A DNA stretch of 64,000 nt from Metellina segmentata (taxonomy: Eukaryota; Arthropoda; Arachnida; Araneae; Tetragnathidae). How positions within the stretch are numbered: the first letter of the stretch is position 1; the number at the start of each line of letters is the position of its first letter. Below, one piece after another: positions 10,011-20,434 of the stretch. Where the stretch lies: NCBI GenBank assembly GCA_947359465.1, contig OX375872.1, positions 18,460,018 through 18,524,017 on the forward strand. Reading direction: 5' to 3'. Below the pieces are notes generated by a model, which did no database searches, was not told the origin of the DNA, and saw only the letters and a program-made list of their open reading frames with translations. Made by a program: the position numbers and the translations under genes.

Positions 10011-10097
10011 TCTGAGTGTCATGATATTTCAGATTTGTTGTTTCCTAACAAACAACAGACACGACTAAATGGTCCTATCTGTTAGTTGTATGTAGTT

Positions 10098-10312
10098 CAT
10101 TAACGTCTCACTGGAGCAACAAAACGGGCTTTTGATGATGGTCCGGATCAGCCCAAAATAAAAAGATCCACGAACAACGCCTCGTAATTTTGAACAACGG
10201 TGAGATGACGAGGTCAACACCCGAGTTGGCACCCCACTTCTCAAACTTGCACACCACACCAACGTGAAAACATTCGATAGCACGACAAATTTACCATGCT
10301 CAAGTCCCCGTA
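10098..10312 (-). repeat. SINE, truncated
   Basis: Minus-strand body and 3' end: ATTAACGTCTCACTGGAGC, TTTTGAACAACGGTGAGATG, GAGTTGGCACCCCACTTC and ACCAACGTGAAAAC. The head is missing or degraded. Confidence 0.7.
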
Positions 10313-10394
10313 TATTCATAACGGTCCTAATTTGAAGCGAGTTTCGACATCCTCTTGTTGCTAATCTATTGCTATATTCCTTCCGCAGTGCAAC

Positions 10395-10696
10395 AGTTCG
10401 ATTGGAAAAATAACGGATTAGAAACAGGAGGATTGCGAGTCCGAATTTCGATCCTACTAAAAAACGCCGTTTTCATGGGAAGGGGTTCACGTGAAATCTG
10501 TCGTGGCCTCAAACGTCCTCACGCTTGGAGTAGAAGTTTGGAGACTGGGGTGCTATCTCTTGTTTAGACATCGTCATATGACAGTAGCTCAAAAGTACGA
10601 GGTGTTTTTATCAGATCTTTCCCTTCGGGATTGTTGCCGGAACACCTCGAACCGTCCATTATGTTGTTGCGGAAGTAGGTAGATAGGTAGTTAAGT
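10395..10696 (+). repeat. SINE, head type B-like, degraded 3' end
   Basis: AACAGGAGGATTGCGAGTCC resembles the type B head, followed by GGTTCACGTGAAATCTGTCG, CACGCTTGGAGTAGAAGTTTG and a degraded 3' part with ACCTCGAACCGTCCATTATG. It sits head to head with the copies on either side. Confidence 0.65.
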
Positions 10697-10702
10697 AATG
10701 TC

Positions 10703-10917
10703 GAATTGGATCAACACGCTATTGACGAAGTTCTGGGATCATTCCTAAGGAACCTATCCAAGGACAACGCCTCGTAATTTTGAACCGCGGTCAGATGGCG
10801 AGGAAAACACCGGAACAACGACTGATTTAACGTGCACCAGCCCCCTAAGGTCATTTGCTGAATGTACTTTCGAACTCGCAACCCCTCGGTTGCTCTTCCA
10901 ACTGCGCTACCGCGGTT
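10703..10917 (-). repeat. SINE, head type B
   Basis: The minus strand begins AACCGCGGTAGCGCAGTTGG (tRNA-like A-box region), then GGGTTGCGAGTTCGAAAG (B box), CAAATGACC, GGGGCTGGTGCACGTTAAAT, and a body with an internal deletion between the Lys-like head and the CGTCATCTGACC block. It is the clearest type B head in the window. Confidence 0.75.
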
Positions 10918-11935
10918 CGAAGTCATGCACGGAAGACAACAGGTTGTAGAACGGATATATGAGCACTTTACAGGGTTAAACATCACATTGCAGTTTTGCG
11001 GTTACACACTCTTAATACGGTACAGCGTTTTTAAATGATGTGCTTCTGTTCGAGTCGAAACAAACAAAATTAATACCTCAGGTACAAAGAACGTACACTA
11101 TACTAACGAGGATTTGATGCGAAGAATAATACCATTTAACAAATTACTTTCAATAACTCCGATAAACAGCTTATATTCTCATGACAAGAGTAAAGCACTA
11201 GTTCTTCATGTAAGCTCCCATTAGGTATCTTGTTCAACTTCTCTCCTTACGACATAATCCCTCCATATACAATACCCAACCGTAGTTTCTGAAAACACAA
11301 TGTGTGTGTACCACTATCTCTATTTATCCTGATCACCGTAAAATGCTTCCAGGTGTGTACTTAGGCGACAATCAGAAGCTATTTTTCTCTCACACAATAC
11401 ATTTTATTTCGACGCAAAACTTATTTCGAGCTTCAACCTACGTGATTTAAAAGGGGATAATTTCAATTCCTATGTAATGAATGAAGAAGGAGACTGATAC
11501 AAATTTCACAATCTCCCAAATAATTGTTACAATGCAGCTTATAATTTCTCCCTGGATTTATCAATCTGGTGGAAAATATAATATTTCGAACATGAGAAGA
11601 GGCTATTTCTAAACAACAGGTACTATAATTGGTTATTTGCTATAAATGTAAACCCTCTCATGTGACAGTGACTCATACAGTGGCATTGAAAAGAATTTCC
11701 TGGGTAATCGTTATGGGTAAAAGGTCTTATAAATAGTTCGCTTGACTAAAAGAAATTGTAACAAAAATTTAAATAGGTTGGATAAAACATTTATATATTG
11801 AACCATATTTTAATTATCTGATGAAACCATATTTAAATCATCCAATACAATGTGTAATAACAGTATGTTTTGTCGTAAAATGTCATTTTGACAAATGTAT
11901 GAGGATAGGTTATATATTTTACACTTGCATGTTAA
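10918..11935. other. Unannotated stretch of about 1 kb
   Basis: Mixed composition, no recognisable coding or repeat structure. Confidence 0.4.
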
Positions 11936-12012
11936 TGATTTAATTAACGTCTCACTGGCACTAAACAATAGGCTATTGGTGTCAGTCTGGGAACACACCA
12001 CTTAACATTTTA
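11936..12012 (-). repeat. SINE 3' fragment
   Basis: ATTTAATTAACGTCTCACTGG then AGGCTATTGGTGTCAGTCTG match the SINE 3' end on the minus strand. Confidence 0.55.
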
Positions 12013-12059
12013 AGTGGGTTAGATGAAGTATCACGTACATGGAGATCCAGCAAATTTAG

Positions 12060-12110
12060 TTGATGCCTCGTCCAACAAGATCTCATCAGTTTTGCTAATG
12101 TCGAGTCGAC
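12060..12110. repeat. TTAA palindrome-array repeat, internal fragment
   Basis: GATGCCTCGTCCAACAAGATC, TCATCAGTTTTGCTAATG and GTCGAGTCGAC are one degraded unit of the family, next to the Tc1-like copy 2. Confidence 0.5.
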
Positions 12111-12239
12111 ATTTCTAAATTACTCCCATACACGTTAAATACACAGTCCAGTCACATTAATGTGAACACCACCTACTTTCGCCGTCAACGTGAAATAACC
12201 AATCACAAAAGGCAGGTGGCAGCACATTGCAGTGGAGTG

Positions 12240-12249
12240 TATATAAAGG
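12240..12249 (+). promoter_or_regulatory. TATA box of transposase, copy 2
   Basis: TATATAAAGG, 41 bp before the residual transposase ATG, as in copies 1 and 3. Confidence 0.55.
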
Positions 12250-12289
12250 ATGTCTAAGGGCATCGGAAAGCATTTCAATCGTTGGCGTA

Positions 12290-13004
12290 ATGCAGAAACG
12301 TAGCGATTTATCCGACGTCCAAAAGGGCATGATTATTGGCTTTCGGGCCAAGGGTGGAAGCATTTCGGAAACGGCTAATTTTGTGAACTGTTCGCGTGCC
12401 GCCGTGGTAAAAGTATACCGTGAATGGCAAAATGGCACCATCCAAAATCAGCGTCGTGACACATGTGGTGCATCACGGGCTATAGATGACAGAGGCGAAC
12501 GAAGGCTAGGGAGATGCGTTTGAGCGAACAGACGTGCAACTGTTGGGCAACTGATCGCCCAGATCAACCAAGGGGCTACCAAGAGTGTATCCTCAACAAT
12601 GGTTCAGCGAACGTTGCTACGCATTGGCCTCCGCAGCAGATGCCTGGTTAATGCACCTATGCTGACTGCTGTTCATCGGCGACGAAGGCTGTAATTTGCA
12701 CGCCAGTACCGCAATTGGACGTCCACAGAGTGGCGACAGGTGGTTTTTTTCGATAAATCACGTTTTATGCTCCATCGGACAGATGGACGGCGTATACGGT
12801 GTGAAACGTCTGAAAGCAAACACCCTGCAACAATTGCCGGAAGGATCCAGTCTGGAGAAGGGAGGTAATCTAGCGCAGCTGGTCACGGCACTGGAGTCGG
12901 CATGGCTCAATATCCCAGTGAACACCTTCAGAAACCTAATTGACTCTCTTCCTGCACGTCTCGTAGCGGTCCGCTCTGCCAAAGGTGGTTATTCTGGCTT
13001 TTGA
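12290..13004 (+). pseudogene. Transposase pseudogene of Tc1-like copy 2
   Basis: Starts at the conserved ATG (MQKRSDLSDVQKG). The first open part runs to a TGA at 12521-12523, where copy 3 has CGA (a C-to-T change at a CpG). Translation then continues in the same frame with FAR-type catalytic-domain remnants until the internal deletion. The C-terminal segment (LAQLVTALESAWLNIPVNTF to GGYSGF) is open to 13004. A TTG-to-TAA change (GGCTGTAATTTGC) adds another stop. The loss of D2 and E makes it catalytically dead. Confidence 0.88.
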
Positions 13005-13044
13005 CAGGTGGTCACATTAATGTGACTGAACTGTGTATAAGTAG

Positions 13045-13335
13045 ATTGAGCTATTGAGAGGATCTTCAAAAAGTTTGAGGGTTGACCAACTGAAGATTAC
13101 CAACACCCAAGTTAATGCTCGGTGAAAAATTGACTTAGTTAACCGATTTGGCACCGTATTGCCTCGTCAAGACAGGGTAGGTTTGTAAATCCGCGTTTCT
13201 ATAAAGCGACGATAAAAGTGCTGAAATTTTCAAATGTCAGTAGATCAATTAATCGACCAATCAGATGATGAAGCAATGGATTGGCGTCTCCTTTCGTCCC
13301 ATGTACCAATCAGAGGAGGAATCAAGAGTAAAAAC
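13045..13335 (-). repeat. Unclassified dispersed repeat with CCAATCAGATGA blocks (inverse copy)
   Basis: On the minus strand it matches 51915-52235: CCAATCGGATGA-type blocks, a GCGACGATAAAAGTG region, ACCTACCCTGTC and ACTAAGTCAATTTTTC occur in the same order. The family has no recognised coding part. Confidence 0.6.
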
Positions 13336-13376
13336 TAGTTCTCTCTTATCCTCAATCCCTCGTAATCTGATAGTGG

Positions 13377-13478
13377 ATCAAAATTAGGAGACTTTGTCCT
13401 TGGATCTTTACCTTAAGGAATGATCCCGGACCGTTGCCAATAGATCGTTGCTTGTTTCTCTAGATTAATTAACTACTA
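13377..13478 (+). repeat. SINE 3' fragment
   Basis: AAAATTAGGAGACTTTGTCC, TTAAGGAATGATCCCGGACC and GTTGCCAATAGATCGTTG match the SINE 3' third, ending at AGATTAATTAAC. Confidence 0.65.
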
Positions 13479-13692
13479 CCCAACGTTAATCAGCTACCGA
13501 CTACCCGACTTTAATTAACCACCTGATACTAAACAAAATGGGGGGGGGGGTGAAAAATAAAAAAGGACCTTTTAAAAATGTAGGTATCCACTGGAAAAAT
13601 GGAAATTTTCGAAAATATTTTCCGGGCATTGCAACATGCATGGAAAATGTAATCACGTCATGAGGGAAAATACCTACGAAAAATTGTACACA

Positions 13693-13860
13693 TTAACCCT
13701 CTAAGTGGTTTTCTCGTCCAAGATCTGGTCAATTTTGCTAATGACAAAATATCTCGTCGAGATAAAATTGCCCTATTACTCCAAGGAGAATGAAGATCAA
13801 AGTAAACAAAAAAATTGCTCCTGGTCTAGAATTGGTGATAATTTTTGCATCAGAAGATAG
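13693..13860. repeat. TTAA palindrome-array repeat, long-tailed subtype
   Basis: Begins TTAACCCTCTAAGTGGTTTT, then AAGATCTGGTCAATTTTGC and AAATATCTCGTCGAGAT. From about 13765 the sequence (TGCCCTATTACTCC, GAAGATCAAAGTAAAC, CTGGTCTAGAA) matches the tail of the copy at 30230-30530, so these two share a longer, different right end. Confidence 0.6.
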
Positions 13861-13907
13861 GCACTACAGAACGGTTTCGACTTGAAAAAAAAAACGCCAG
13901 GAGAGTA

Positions 13908-14568
13908 GGATGGGTTAAACTGTTTGGTCAAGAAATTTGCACTCTGCAACTATTGAACTTTGAACCTAGATACCGATGAAATGTGCTATTTTATTTTGAA
14001 CTTTGTTACTACCTAGGAGAATTTCGCACGGATTCTGAGACGGCTGATATGTATCTAACGTAGGTGCTACCAATAGAAACAGGAAAACAACTGTAAGATT
14101 GTCCCGTGAATTCTTACCCAGGAGGCAACTGTCAAACATTTGAGTGGGATGGGTTAAACTGTTTGGTCAAGAAATTTGTACCCTGCAACTATTGAACTTT
14201 CAACCTAGATACCGATGAAATGTGCTATCTTATTTTAAACTTTGTTACTACCTAGGAGAATACCAATAGAAACTAGGCTACCAATAGAAACAGAAAAACA
14301 ACTGTAAGATTGTCCCGTGAATTCTTACCCAAAAGGCAACTGTCAAACATTTGAGTAGGATGGGTTAAACTGTTTGGTCAAGAAATTTGTACTCTGCAAC
14401 TATTGAACTTTTAACCTAGATACCGATGAAATGTGCTATCTTATTTTAAACTGTGTTACTACCTAAGAGAATACCAATAGAAACTAGGCTACCAATAGAA
14501 ACAGAAAAACAACTGTAAGATTGTCCCGTGAATTCTTACCCAGAAGGCAACTGTCAAACATTTGAGTG
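13908..14568. repeat. Three tandem units of 211-239 bp
   Basis: The units start GGATGGGTTAAACTGTTTGG at 13908, 14147 and 14358 and end TGTCAAACATTTGAGTG. Unit 1 is 239 bp; units 2 and 3 are 211 bp and nearly identical to each other. The first unit carries extra sequence around 14036-14076. No coding potential is seen. Confidence 0.85.
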
Positions 14569-14604
14569 CACCTTCCCCCAGTAGTGTGAAACCAGAGAAA
14601 ACAA

Positions 14605-14825
14605 GAAAGTAGAGTGATAAAGTGGTAACATTTTCATAGGCCCAGGATCATGTAACCAAAACTAGTAGTAACGTTACCCTTCGACTACGTTCGACTGCAG
14701 GTTGAAAAAATTCATCATCTGATTGGTTGACCGGACTGAGGAAGACGCCCATCCATAAATTAGTCATATGATTGGTCTGAGTCAACCAAGTCAAATTTTC
14801 ATCGAACATTCACCCAAATTACCAT
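14605..14825 (+). repeat. Unclassified dispersed repeat, plus-strand copy
   Basis: GTGGTAACATTTTCATAGGC, CCAGGATCATG, then TCATCTGATTGGTTGACC and CAACCAAGTCAAATTTTC occur in the order seen at 51825-52235. With the inverse copy at 13045-13335 it brackets the triplicated repeat. Confidence 0.55.
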
Positions 14826-15262
14826 CATTTTGATGATAAAATATGGTTTCGATTCCCACTCAAAAGAAACATTTTTCATGCACTTCAGAAAGCACTTATT
14901 GTGAAGGTAAGCTAAAAGATATGCCAAATTGAAATCTTTTGACTCCCATTTCGTACACCCCAGAATTACTTAAGTTTAACAAACTGCCACATTTTCACTT
15001 TTAAAGAACGATTTCGATTCCCACTTGAAAAAGAAACGCTTTTCATACACTTCAGAATCCGCAAGCCAAATTGCCATCATTTCGCTGTTAAAGCTTGACT
15101 ACAAAATTAAATTTTGATTGCTTCTCGAAAGAAGGCTTTTTACTGCACCCTATAAACGCGAAAAGTAAAACCGACCCCCATTCCTCCGAAACACATGCAA
15201 CAATTCCGCTGCTAAAGTATGGTAATTCGACTGCCTTTTTTAACCCGGCTCCAATTGCTGTC
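14826..15262. repeat. Degenerate tandem repeat of about 150 bp units
   Basis: TTTCGATTCCCACT(C/T)(A/G)AAA-type phrases at 14847 and 15010, CACTTCAGAA at 14882 and 15050, and GCTGTTAAAG / GCTGCTAAAGTATGG at 15082 and 15210 recur in order. About three diverged units are visible. Confidence 0.45.
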
Positions 15263-15939
15263 GCAGGACTATTAATTAAACGTTAAGTCTTTTGCACGGA
15301 GAGTGAAGAAAGAAGACGAAAGTAGTGTTGATTTCGAATCAACCTGGGGAACAATAAGTAAGGGAAGTGAAGCCACGGACGGTGGAGCGCTCGAGCAGTA
15401 ACTGATGGGGGCTTTGGGGCAGTTGTGTCCCGTGGGGCATAGCAAGCGGAAAGAAGTCTGCTCTTGTGTGAAAACGTTGCGCACCCAATTACCACTAATC
15501 AAGTGCTAACGAAGACTCGTAGGAAACGTCTTCTCTTTTCCGTCTTCTGTTCTTGAGTCTAGAAAACTCATTTTTCGGGAATCGATTTGATTCCCCAGAA
15601 AACTCTTCACTCCCTAGGTGCGTCAGCGGGAACGGCTTCGCAGATTGGTTTAGGGGTTGTCTGTTTCGGTGTCGAAAAAAGCAGAAGGAAGAAACCGCAG
15701 ATTATACATCGGGGTGGGATACTCATAGGAGTGGCCAAACACCGATGTCGTCTAATTAACGCTACGATAAGATACCTGGAATTACGAGAGTGTAGTTGAT
15801 TGGAAATCCCCTTGCCGAGCCTGCTTTTTGAATTTTAAAGTATTCAATTTCTAAATGACTGAGCCCTCCGAGGGGTTCACAAGCAGGATTCGACATTGCA
15901 GCCTGTAGTCACGACCATCTTGACCAATAGACTTTTTCG
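15263..15939. other. Relatively GC-rich non-repetitive stretch
   Basis: Base composition is richer in GC than the flanks and no repeat family matches. Overlapping short frames on both strands (15272-15502, 15553-15799) show no recognisable domain. It could be regulatory or old unique DNA; I cannot tell. Confidence 0.3.
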
Positions 15940-16460
15940 AAGGATTATTTTCTAAGGAAAAGAGAAATTTAATAATTCCAAGGCTTTTTGTTCTAAGGGA
16001 GAGACAAATAGTCCTTTTCCAGGGATATTATTCTAAGAAAAGGGCCAATAGGACATTTCCAAGAAAACGTTTCCATATTCGGCAGAAACTCAAGGTGAAC
16101 CATCCCGGCCAAACACAAAGGAGATTGTTTTTTGGTGTATACTGGGTTTTGATGTCAATAACTTTGAATCTACTAGTACCATTCTAATTAAAGGAACATT
16201 AGAATGTTTCCAAATTATTTTATTCTAGCTAAAAGAACAATAGAATCTTTCCAAAGGATTTTATTCTAAGAAAGTGACCAACAGAGAATTTTTCGGAGGG
16301 ATTCTATCCTGCAGGACAAATAATCTTTTTCTAACGGATTTTATTCATAGAAAATGATTAATAGTATATTTCCAGGACTCTTTTAATTCAAGAACCAATA
16401 GAATCTTTAAAAGGATATTACCATCATATTCTAAGGATTTTACCAACAAAATATTTCCAA
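15940..16460. repeat. Hairpin minisatellite, AATAGAATC family, main array
   Basis: Units of about 37-45 bp alternate TTCCAAAGGATTTTATTCTAAG with AAAAGACCAATAGAATCTTT. An ideal unit holds AATAGAATC, a CTTTGGAAA-like loop and GATTCTATT, a 9 bp inverted repeat. The copies are diverged. Confidence 0.6.
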
Positions 16461-16478
16461 ATGTTGAAAACGTCCATT

Positions 16479-16580
16479 GGATTGGATTGGACGCCGTAGG
16501 CAGACACCGTTTCACCTGTGCTGCTTTCAGCTGTATAGTCCACCTTACGGAGGAGATTCGGAAATAAGAGAGAGCTGAGC
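16479..16580 (-). repeat. Candidate 3' end of a non-LTR retroposon
   Basis: The minus strand ends with tandem CCAAT repeats (GTCCAATCCAATCCAATGG) after CGGTGTCTGCCTACGG, a layout typical of a short-repeat-tailed LINE or SINE 3' end. It may be the 3' end of the RNase H-bearing fragment at 17290-17840, which is on the same strand, but 0.7 kb of unrecognised DNA lies between. Confidence 0.35.
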
Positions 16581-17289
16581 AATTCACAATACAATCATAA
16601 AACATTTAAGTACACAGAAAGAGAAAGGCAAGTGAAGGGCAAAACATGTAATCTTCAAAAATACATAATGACAGAAGAGGATGACAAAATTAGAAAAATT
16701 GACACAGAACAAAATGAGAACAAAAACAAAAAAAACATAAACATAAAGAATAAACAAATTCTAAATATAAAATCATGAAATCGTTTTTAAAAAAAATGTT
16801 AAATCCAATAGTGAGAACGATTTAAAAAGACATTCAGAATGACATATAGTAGTTCCGAAAGAAAAGAAAAGTTATTTTGATAACTTTCGACTACTCAGCT
16901 CTCACAGATGTAATCAATGTTGGAGCTGGGAAATTCCATAACTAAGTATTTTGTGGTGCCAGTGTCTGTATTTTGGCACCAGTGTGAGTAGTGTTGCAGA
17001 GAAGGTTTCAACAAATATCACAGACTTGTGAGATCACAATCAAAAAGGTAGTGGATGAGATCATCTTCTCGGCCGCAGGTACACTAGTTCTAAGGTGGAA
17101 AAGTTCTAGATATTCCGGAAGTGATCCATGGCCTACGAAAAAGCGTACCAGCTTTGAGTTCTGGTATTTTAGGTCGGTTGAAATCTTCGGAAAGAATTGA
17201 TGAGTGTATCTCCCTTTGGTAGAATTCCCATTCTGTACGCCATTAGTTCAAGACCAATGTATCAATAGAACTTAATTATTTGCACCTAG
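16581..17289. other. A-rich stretch, nothing coding
   Basis: Strongly A-rich at 16610-16800. Small hairpins at 16872-16889 (AAGTTAT/ATAACTT) and 16956-16981 (GGTGCC/GGCACC). No family is recognised. Confidence 0.35.
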
Positions 17290-17840
17290 GCCACTTCAGA
17301 CTGGTTGTTTGGTGAGACATCCCATTTGGGCTGCAGATTTCGCAAGTAGGTCTGCTTGTTCATTTTCCTCAATTCCAGCTTGTGCTTTAACCCATGAGAT
17401 GTTAATTTGGGGTATTTCATTGGCTTTCAGCAGTTTTTCCTTGACCTCATTGACGATCTGGTTGTGGGAGAAGATATTACCAAGAGCGGCGATACTTGAT
17501 GCACTGTCTGTCATGATGTTGGCTGTTATTCTCTCTGAAACACAATAGTCGACTGCTTCCATAAGAGCAAGCAGTTCAGCTTGGTATACAGAGTTGCAAG
17601 GATGTACAGTAGGGTACTAGACCAACTATGACAGATTGTGGAATCCTCAAAAAGTACATATGCGCTGCCAACACATATGGGAGTATTCGAGCCGTCTGTA
17701 TAGATTGAAGTTGTGATGCTAGGAGAGGGTGGTCCAATACTTGATTGAAGACTCGAATGGATTGGGTGAGTTGAAAAAACAATTAGTTCACAATCAGTGC
17801 AGATAAACCATTGACCATACTTGACGTTTGAATTCATTTC
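17290..17840 (-). pseudogene. RNase H domain remnant of a non-LTR retrotransposon
   Basis: Two overlapping minus-strand frames together make a type I RNase H. The upstream frame (17526-17837) has SIYTDGSN with the first catalytic D, then GSAYVLFED. The downstream frame (17296-17562) has EAVDYC (E of the second motif region), MTDSASSIAAL (D) and ISWVKAQAGIEENEQADLLAK (the usual H is Q here, final D present). A frameshift near 17560-17590 separates them. RNase H of this form sits after the reverse transcriptase in I, R1 and Jockey-related LINEs, where it degrades the RNA template. No reverse transcriptase is visible upstream, so only the C-terminal end survives. Confidence 0.8.
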
Positions 17841-17924
17841 ATTAGTAGGTGTGGCTATTGAATTATTAATTCGCTGGGTAGTTGTTTCGTGGTATCATGT
17901 CATTAGAGAAACAGGCCAGAACTT

Positions 17925-18075
17925 GATGAACGAGATATCTCGCCATTAGAAAAAAAATTCAACAGATTTTAGTCTCTTCACAATACACAATCGTCAATAT
18001 CCTGATGACAAGATATCTCGTCAGTAGCAAATTTGATGGACGAGATATCTCGTCGAAACCATCTAGAGAGTTAAG
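17925..18075. repeat. TTAA palindrome-array repeat, inverse copy
   Basis: Contains a perfect core GACGAGATATCTCGTC at 18039-18054 and a near-perfect one at 17929-17944, with spacers AGCAAATTTGATG and ending CGAAACCATCTAGAGAGTTAA (18071-18074). A further GAGGGTTAA end lies at about 18128-18136. Confidence 0.75.
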
Positions 18076-18544
18076 AGTGACGTGAAGTAAAATCATAGTG
18101 CAGTACTCGGAAATCTCATGACGCTCAGAGGGTTAAAGCCTAATTGAATACATATAGCAATCTATATTTTCCTTGAGATTTTTTAAAATCGTGCAATACC
18201 TCAAAGCTTGCACAGTGAATAATATCCCGCCCTGGCGCATAAATCAGAATAGATATTTTCTAAAGATCTACGAGGGAAGGGGGAAGTTGGAATGGCATAT
18301 CTTCCAGAATTTCCATTTTTACGATAATATCAATGATTTCATTGAGATGTATTTTGAAGCCGGTTCCATGGTGAAACCCAATCCTTTTACATTTTGAACT
18401 CAGTTTATTGTCATGCAGCGAGGAGAGGATAAATATAATAAGGTGTCTTTAAAATACCTGGCTAAGAAATTTCTCTTTCATCTTTAGTCAATATTTTTAG
18501 TTCAAGTGCTTATTAAATTTTATACCTAAATCATAAAGGTTTAT

Positions 18545-18862
18545 TCAAGTATTTTGTAAACGGGTTCTAGCATTCTGGTATTCACTTTCTGGGTACTTAG
18601 TGTTCAGTTTTCTAGGTAGCTAGTATTATGGTATAAAGAGTTACAGTATCCAGTTTTTTAGTATTCTAGTATTTATTATTCAAGTAATTTACTACTAAAG
18701 TATCTAGTATTTTAGTATTGAAGTTACAAGTATTTTAGAGAGTACTGTGAAGTGTCTAGTATTTTAGCATTGTAGTCAATAGCATTTAAGTAATGAAATA
18801 TGTAGTATTTATGTATTCTAGTAGCTTGTATTTAGTTTTCCAGTACTTAGTAACCTATTATA
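18545..18862. repeat. Short-motif repeat (GTATTCTAGTATTTAG-like), left block
   Basis: Loose tandem repetition of TATTCTAGTA, TATTTAGT and GTCTAGT motifs. The same composition resumes at 20089, so the Tc1-like copy 3 landed inside this tract. Confidence 0.6.
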
Positions 18863-18960
18863 CACAGTCCAGTCACATTAATGTGACCACCACCTACTTT
18901 CGACGTCAACGTGAAATAACCAATAACAAAAAGCAGGTGGCAGCACATTGCAGTGGAGTG

Positions 18961-18970
18961 TATATAAAGG
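18961..18970 (+). promoter_or_regulatory. TATA box of transposase, copy 3
   Basis: TATATAAAGG, about 41 bp upstream of the ATG at 19011, which implies a very short 5' leader. Confidence 0.6.
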
Positions 18971-19010
18971 ATGTCCTAGGGCATCGGAAAGCATTTCAAT
19001 CGTTGGCGAA

Positions 19011-20055
19011 ATGCAGAAACGTAACGATATATCCGACGTCCAAAAGGGCATGAAATTTGCAAGCTTTCGGGCCAAGGGTGGAAGCCTTTCGGAAACGGCT
19101 AATTTTGTGAACTGTTCGCGTGCCGCCGTGGTAAAAGTATACCGTGCATGGCAAAATGGCACCATCCAAAATCAGCGGCGTGACACATGTGGTGCATCAC
19201 GGGCTATAGATGACAGAGGCGAACGAAGGCTACGGAGATGCGTTCGAGAGATCAGACGTGCAACTGTTGAGCAACTGACCGCCCAGATGAACCAAGGGGC
19301 TACCAAGAGTGTATCCTCAACAACGGTTCAGCGAACGTTGCTGCGCATGGGCCTCCGCAGCAGACGCCTGGTTAATGCACCTATGATGACTGCTGTTCAT
19401 CGGCGACGAAGGCTGGAATTTGCACGCCAGTACCGCAACTGGACGTCCACAGAGTGGCGACAGGTGGCTTTTTCCGATGAATCACGTTTTATGCTCCATC
19501 GGACCGATGGACGTTGGCGTATACGGCGTGAAACGTCTGAAAGCAAACACCCAACAACAAATGCCGGAAGGATCCAGGCTGGAGGAGGGAGCATTATGGT
19601 TTGGGGAATGTTTTCCTGGCATTCACTGGGTGCACTCATCATTGTGGAAGACACGATGGATCAGCACAAGTACGCATCTGTCCTTGCAGACCATGTCCAC
19701 CCCTACAGGCTAATTATTTTTCCTCAGTATGATGACATCTACCAGCAGGACAAAGCGAGGTGTCATACAGCTCCCAGTGTATGTGCGTGGTTTCTAAGAG
19801 GACCAGGATGAGTTTACCGTGCTCCCCTGGCCAGCAAACTCACCGGATATAAACCCAATCGAGAATCTGTGGGACCACCTCGATCGGGTTGTTCGCGCCA
19901 TGAATCCTCCACCGCGTAATCTAGCGCAGTTGGCCACGGCACTGAAGTCGGCATGGCTCAACATCGCAGTGAACACCGTCAGAAACCTAATTGACTCTCT
20001 TCCTGCACGTCTCGCAGCGGTCCGCTCTACCAAAAGTGGTTATTCTGGCTTTTGA
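19011..20055 (+). pseudogene. Tc1-like transposase with one frameshift, copy 3
   Basis: The conserved ATG at 19011 opens MQKRNDISDVQKG. The frame is open to 19811, with FSDESRFMLH (first D, canonical FSDES), MVWGMFSWHS and DIYQQDKARCH (second D; the usual N is K). A single-base insertion near 19788-19800 shifts the frame. The remainder (LPWPANSPDINPIENLWDH, third residue E, to SGYSGF) is open at 19819-20055. There is also a small in-frame replacement, KFAS for II, in the first helix-turn-helix. Apart from the frameshift this copy is closer to the expected catalytic motifs than copy 1. Confidence 0.9.
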
Positions 20056-20088
20056 CAGGTGGTCACATTAATGTGACTGCACTGTGTA

Positions 20089-20300
20089 TATTTTCTTGTA
20101 TGTTAGTGTCCAGATTTCAAGTATTGTTTTATTTTCAGTATTCTAGAGTGTCCAGTTTTGAAGTATTGTAGTATTTAGCATTTAAATTTTAGTATTCTAG
20201 TGTCCATTTTTCTAGTATTGCAGTATTTAGTGTTTAGTATTCTAGAGTCTAGTTTTCTAATGTGTAGTATTTCTAAATCTAGCATTCTTATCTCTAGTTA
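20089..20300. repeat. Short-motif repeat, right block
   Basis: Continues the tract of 18545-18862: AGTATTCTAGAGTGTCCAG, TTGAAGTATTGTAGTATTTAG and similar phrases. Confidence 0.6.
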
Positions 20301-20434
20301 TCTACCTTCGCTTTGATAGATACATTTCATGCTTTTTCAGCCAAATCTACATATGTTTCATTACATTTATCTGATTGGTAACACTTATGATAAAACAATC
20401 GTGAAGACTTTTAAAGTAACCATAAATGGTAAAT

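Larger units (their letters stand above)
12142..13035 (+). mobile_element. Tc1-like DNA transposon (DD36E group), copy 2, internally deleted
   Basis: 894 bp with both TIRs (CACAGTCCAGTCACATTAAT at the left; the right end reads GTCACATTAATGTGACTGAA then CTGTG) and TA on both flanks (12140-12141, 13036-13037). About 325 bp of the transposase gene, including the second and third catalytic residues, is missing. The junction is near 12864, where GGAGAAGGGA runs directly into GGTAATCTAGCGCAGCTGG. Confidence 0.9.
18863..20086 (+). mobile_element. Tc1-like DNA transposon (DD36E group), copy 3, full length
   Basis: 1224 bp, TIRs CACAGTCCAGTCACATTAAT (left) and the complement of CACAGTGCAGTCACATTAAT (right), TA at 18861-18862 and 20087-20088. 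Both TIRs hold the perfect palindrome GTCACATTAATGTGAC. It carries one transposase gene with a frameshift. Confidence 0.92.

Noticed and set aside
15272..15799. Possible exon in a GC-richer stretch
   Set aside because: Competing frames on both strands, no splice-site pair or protein motif that I could defend.
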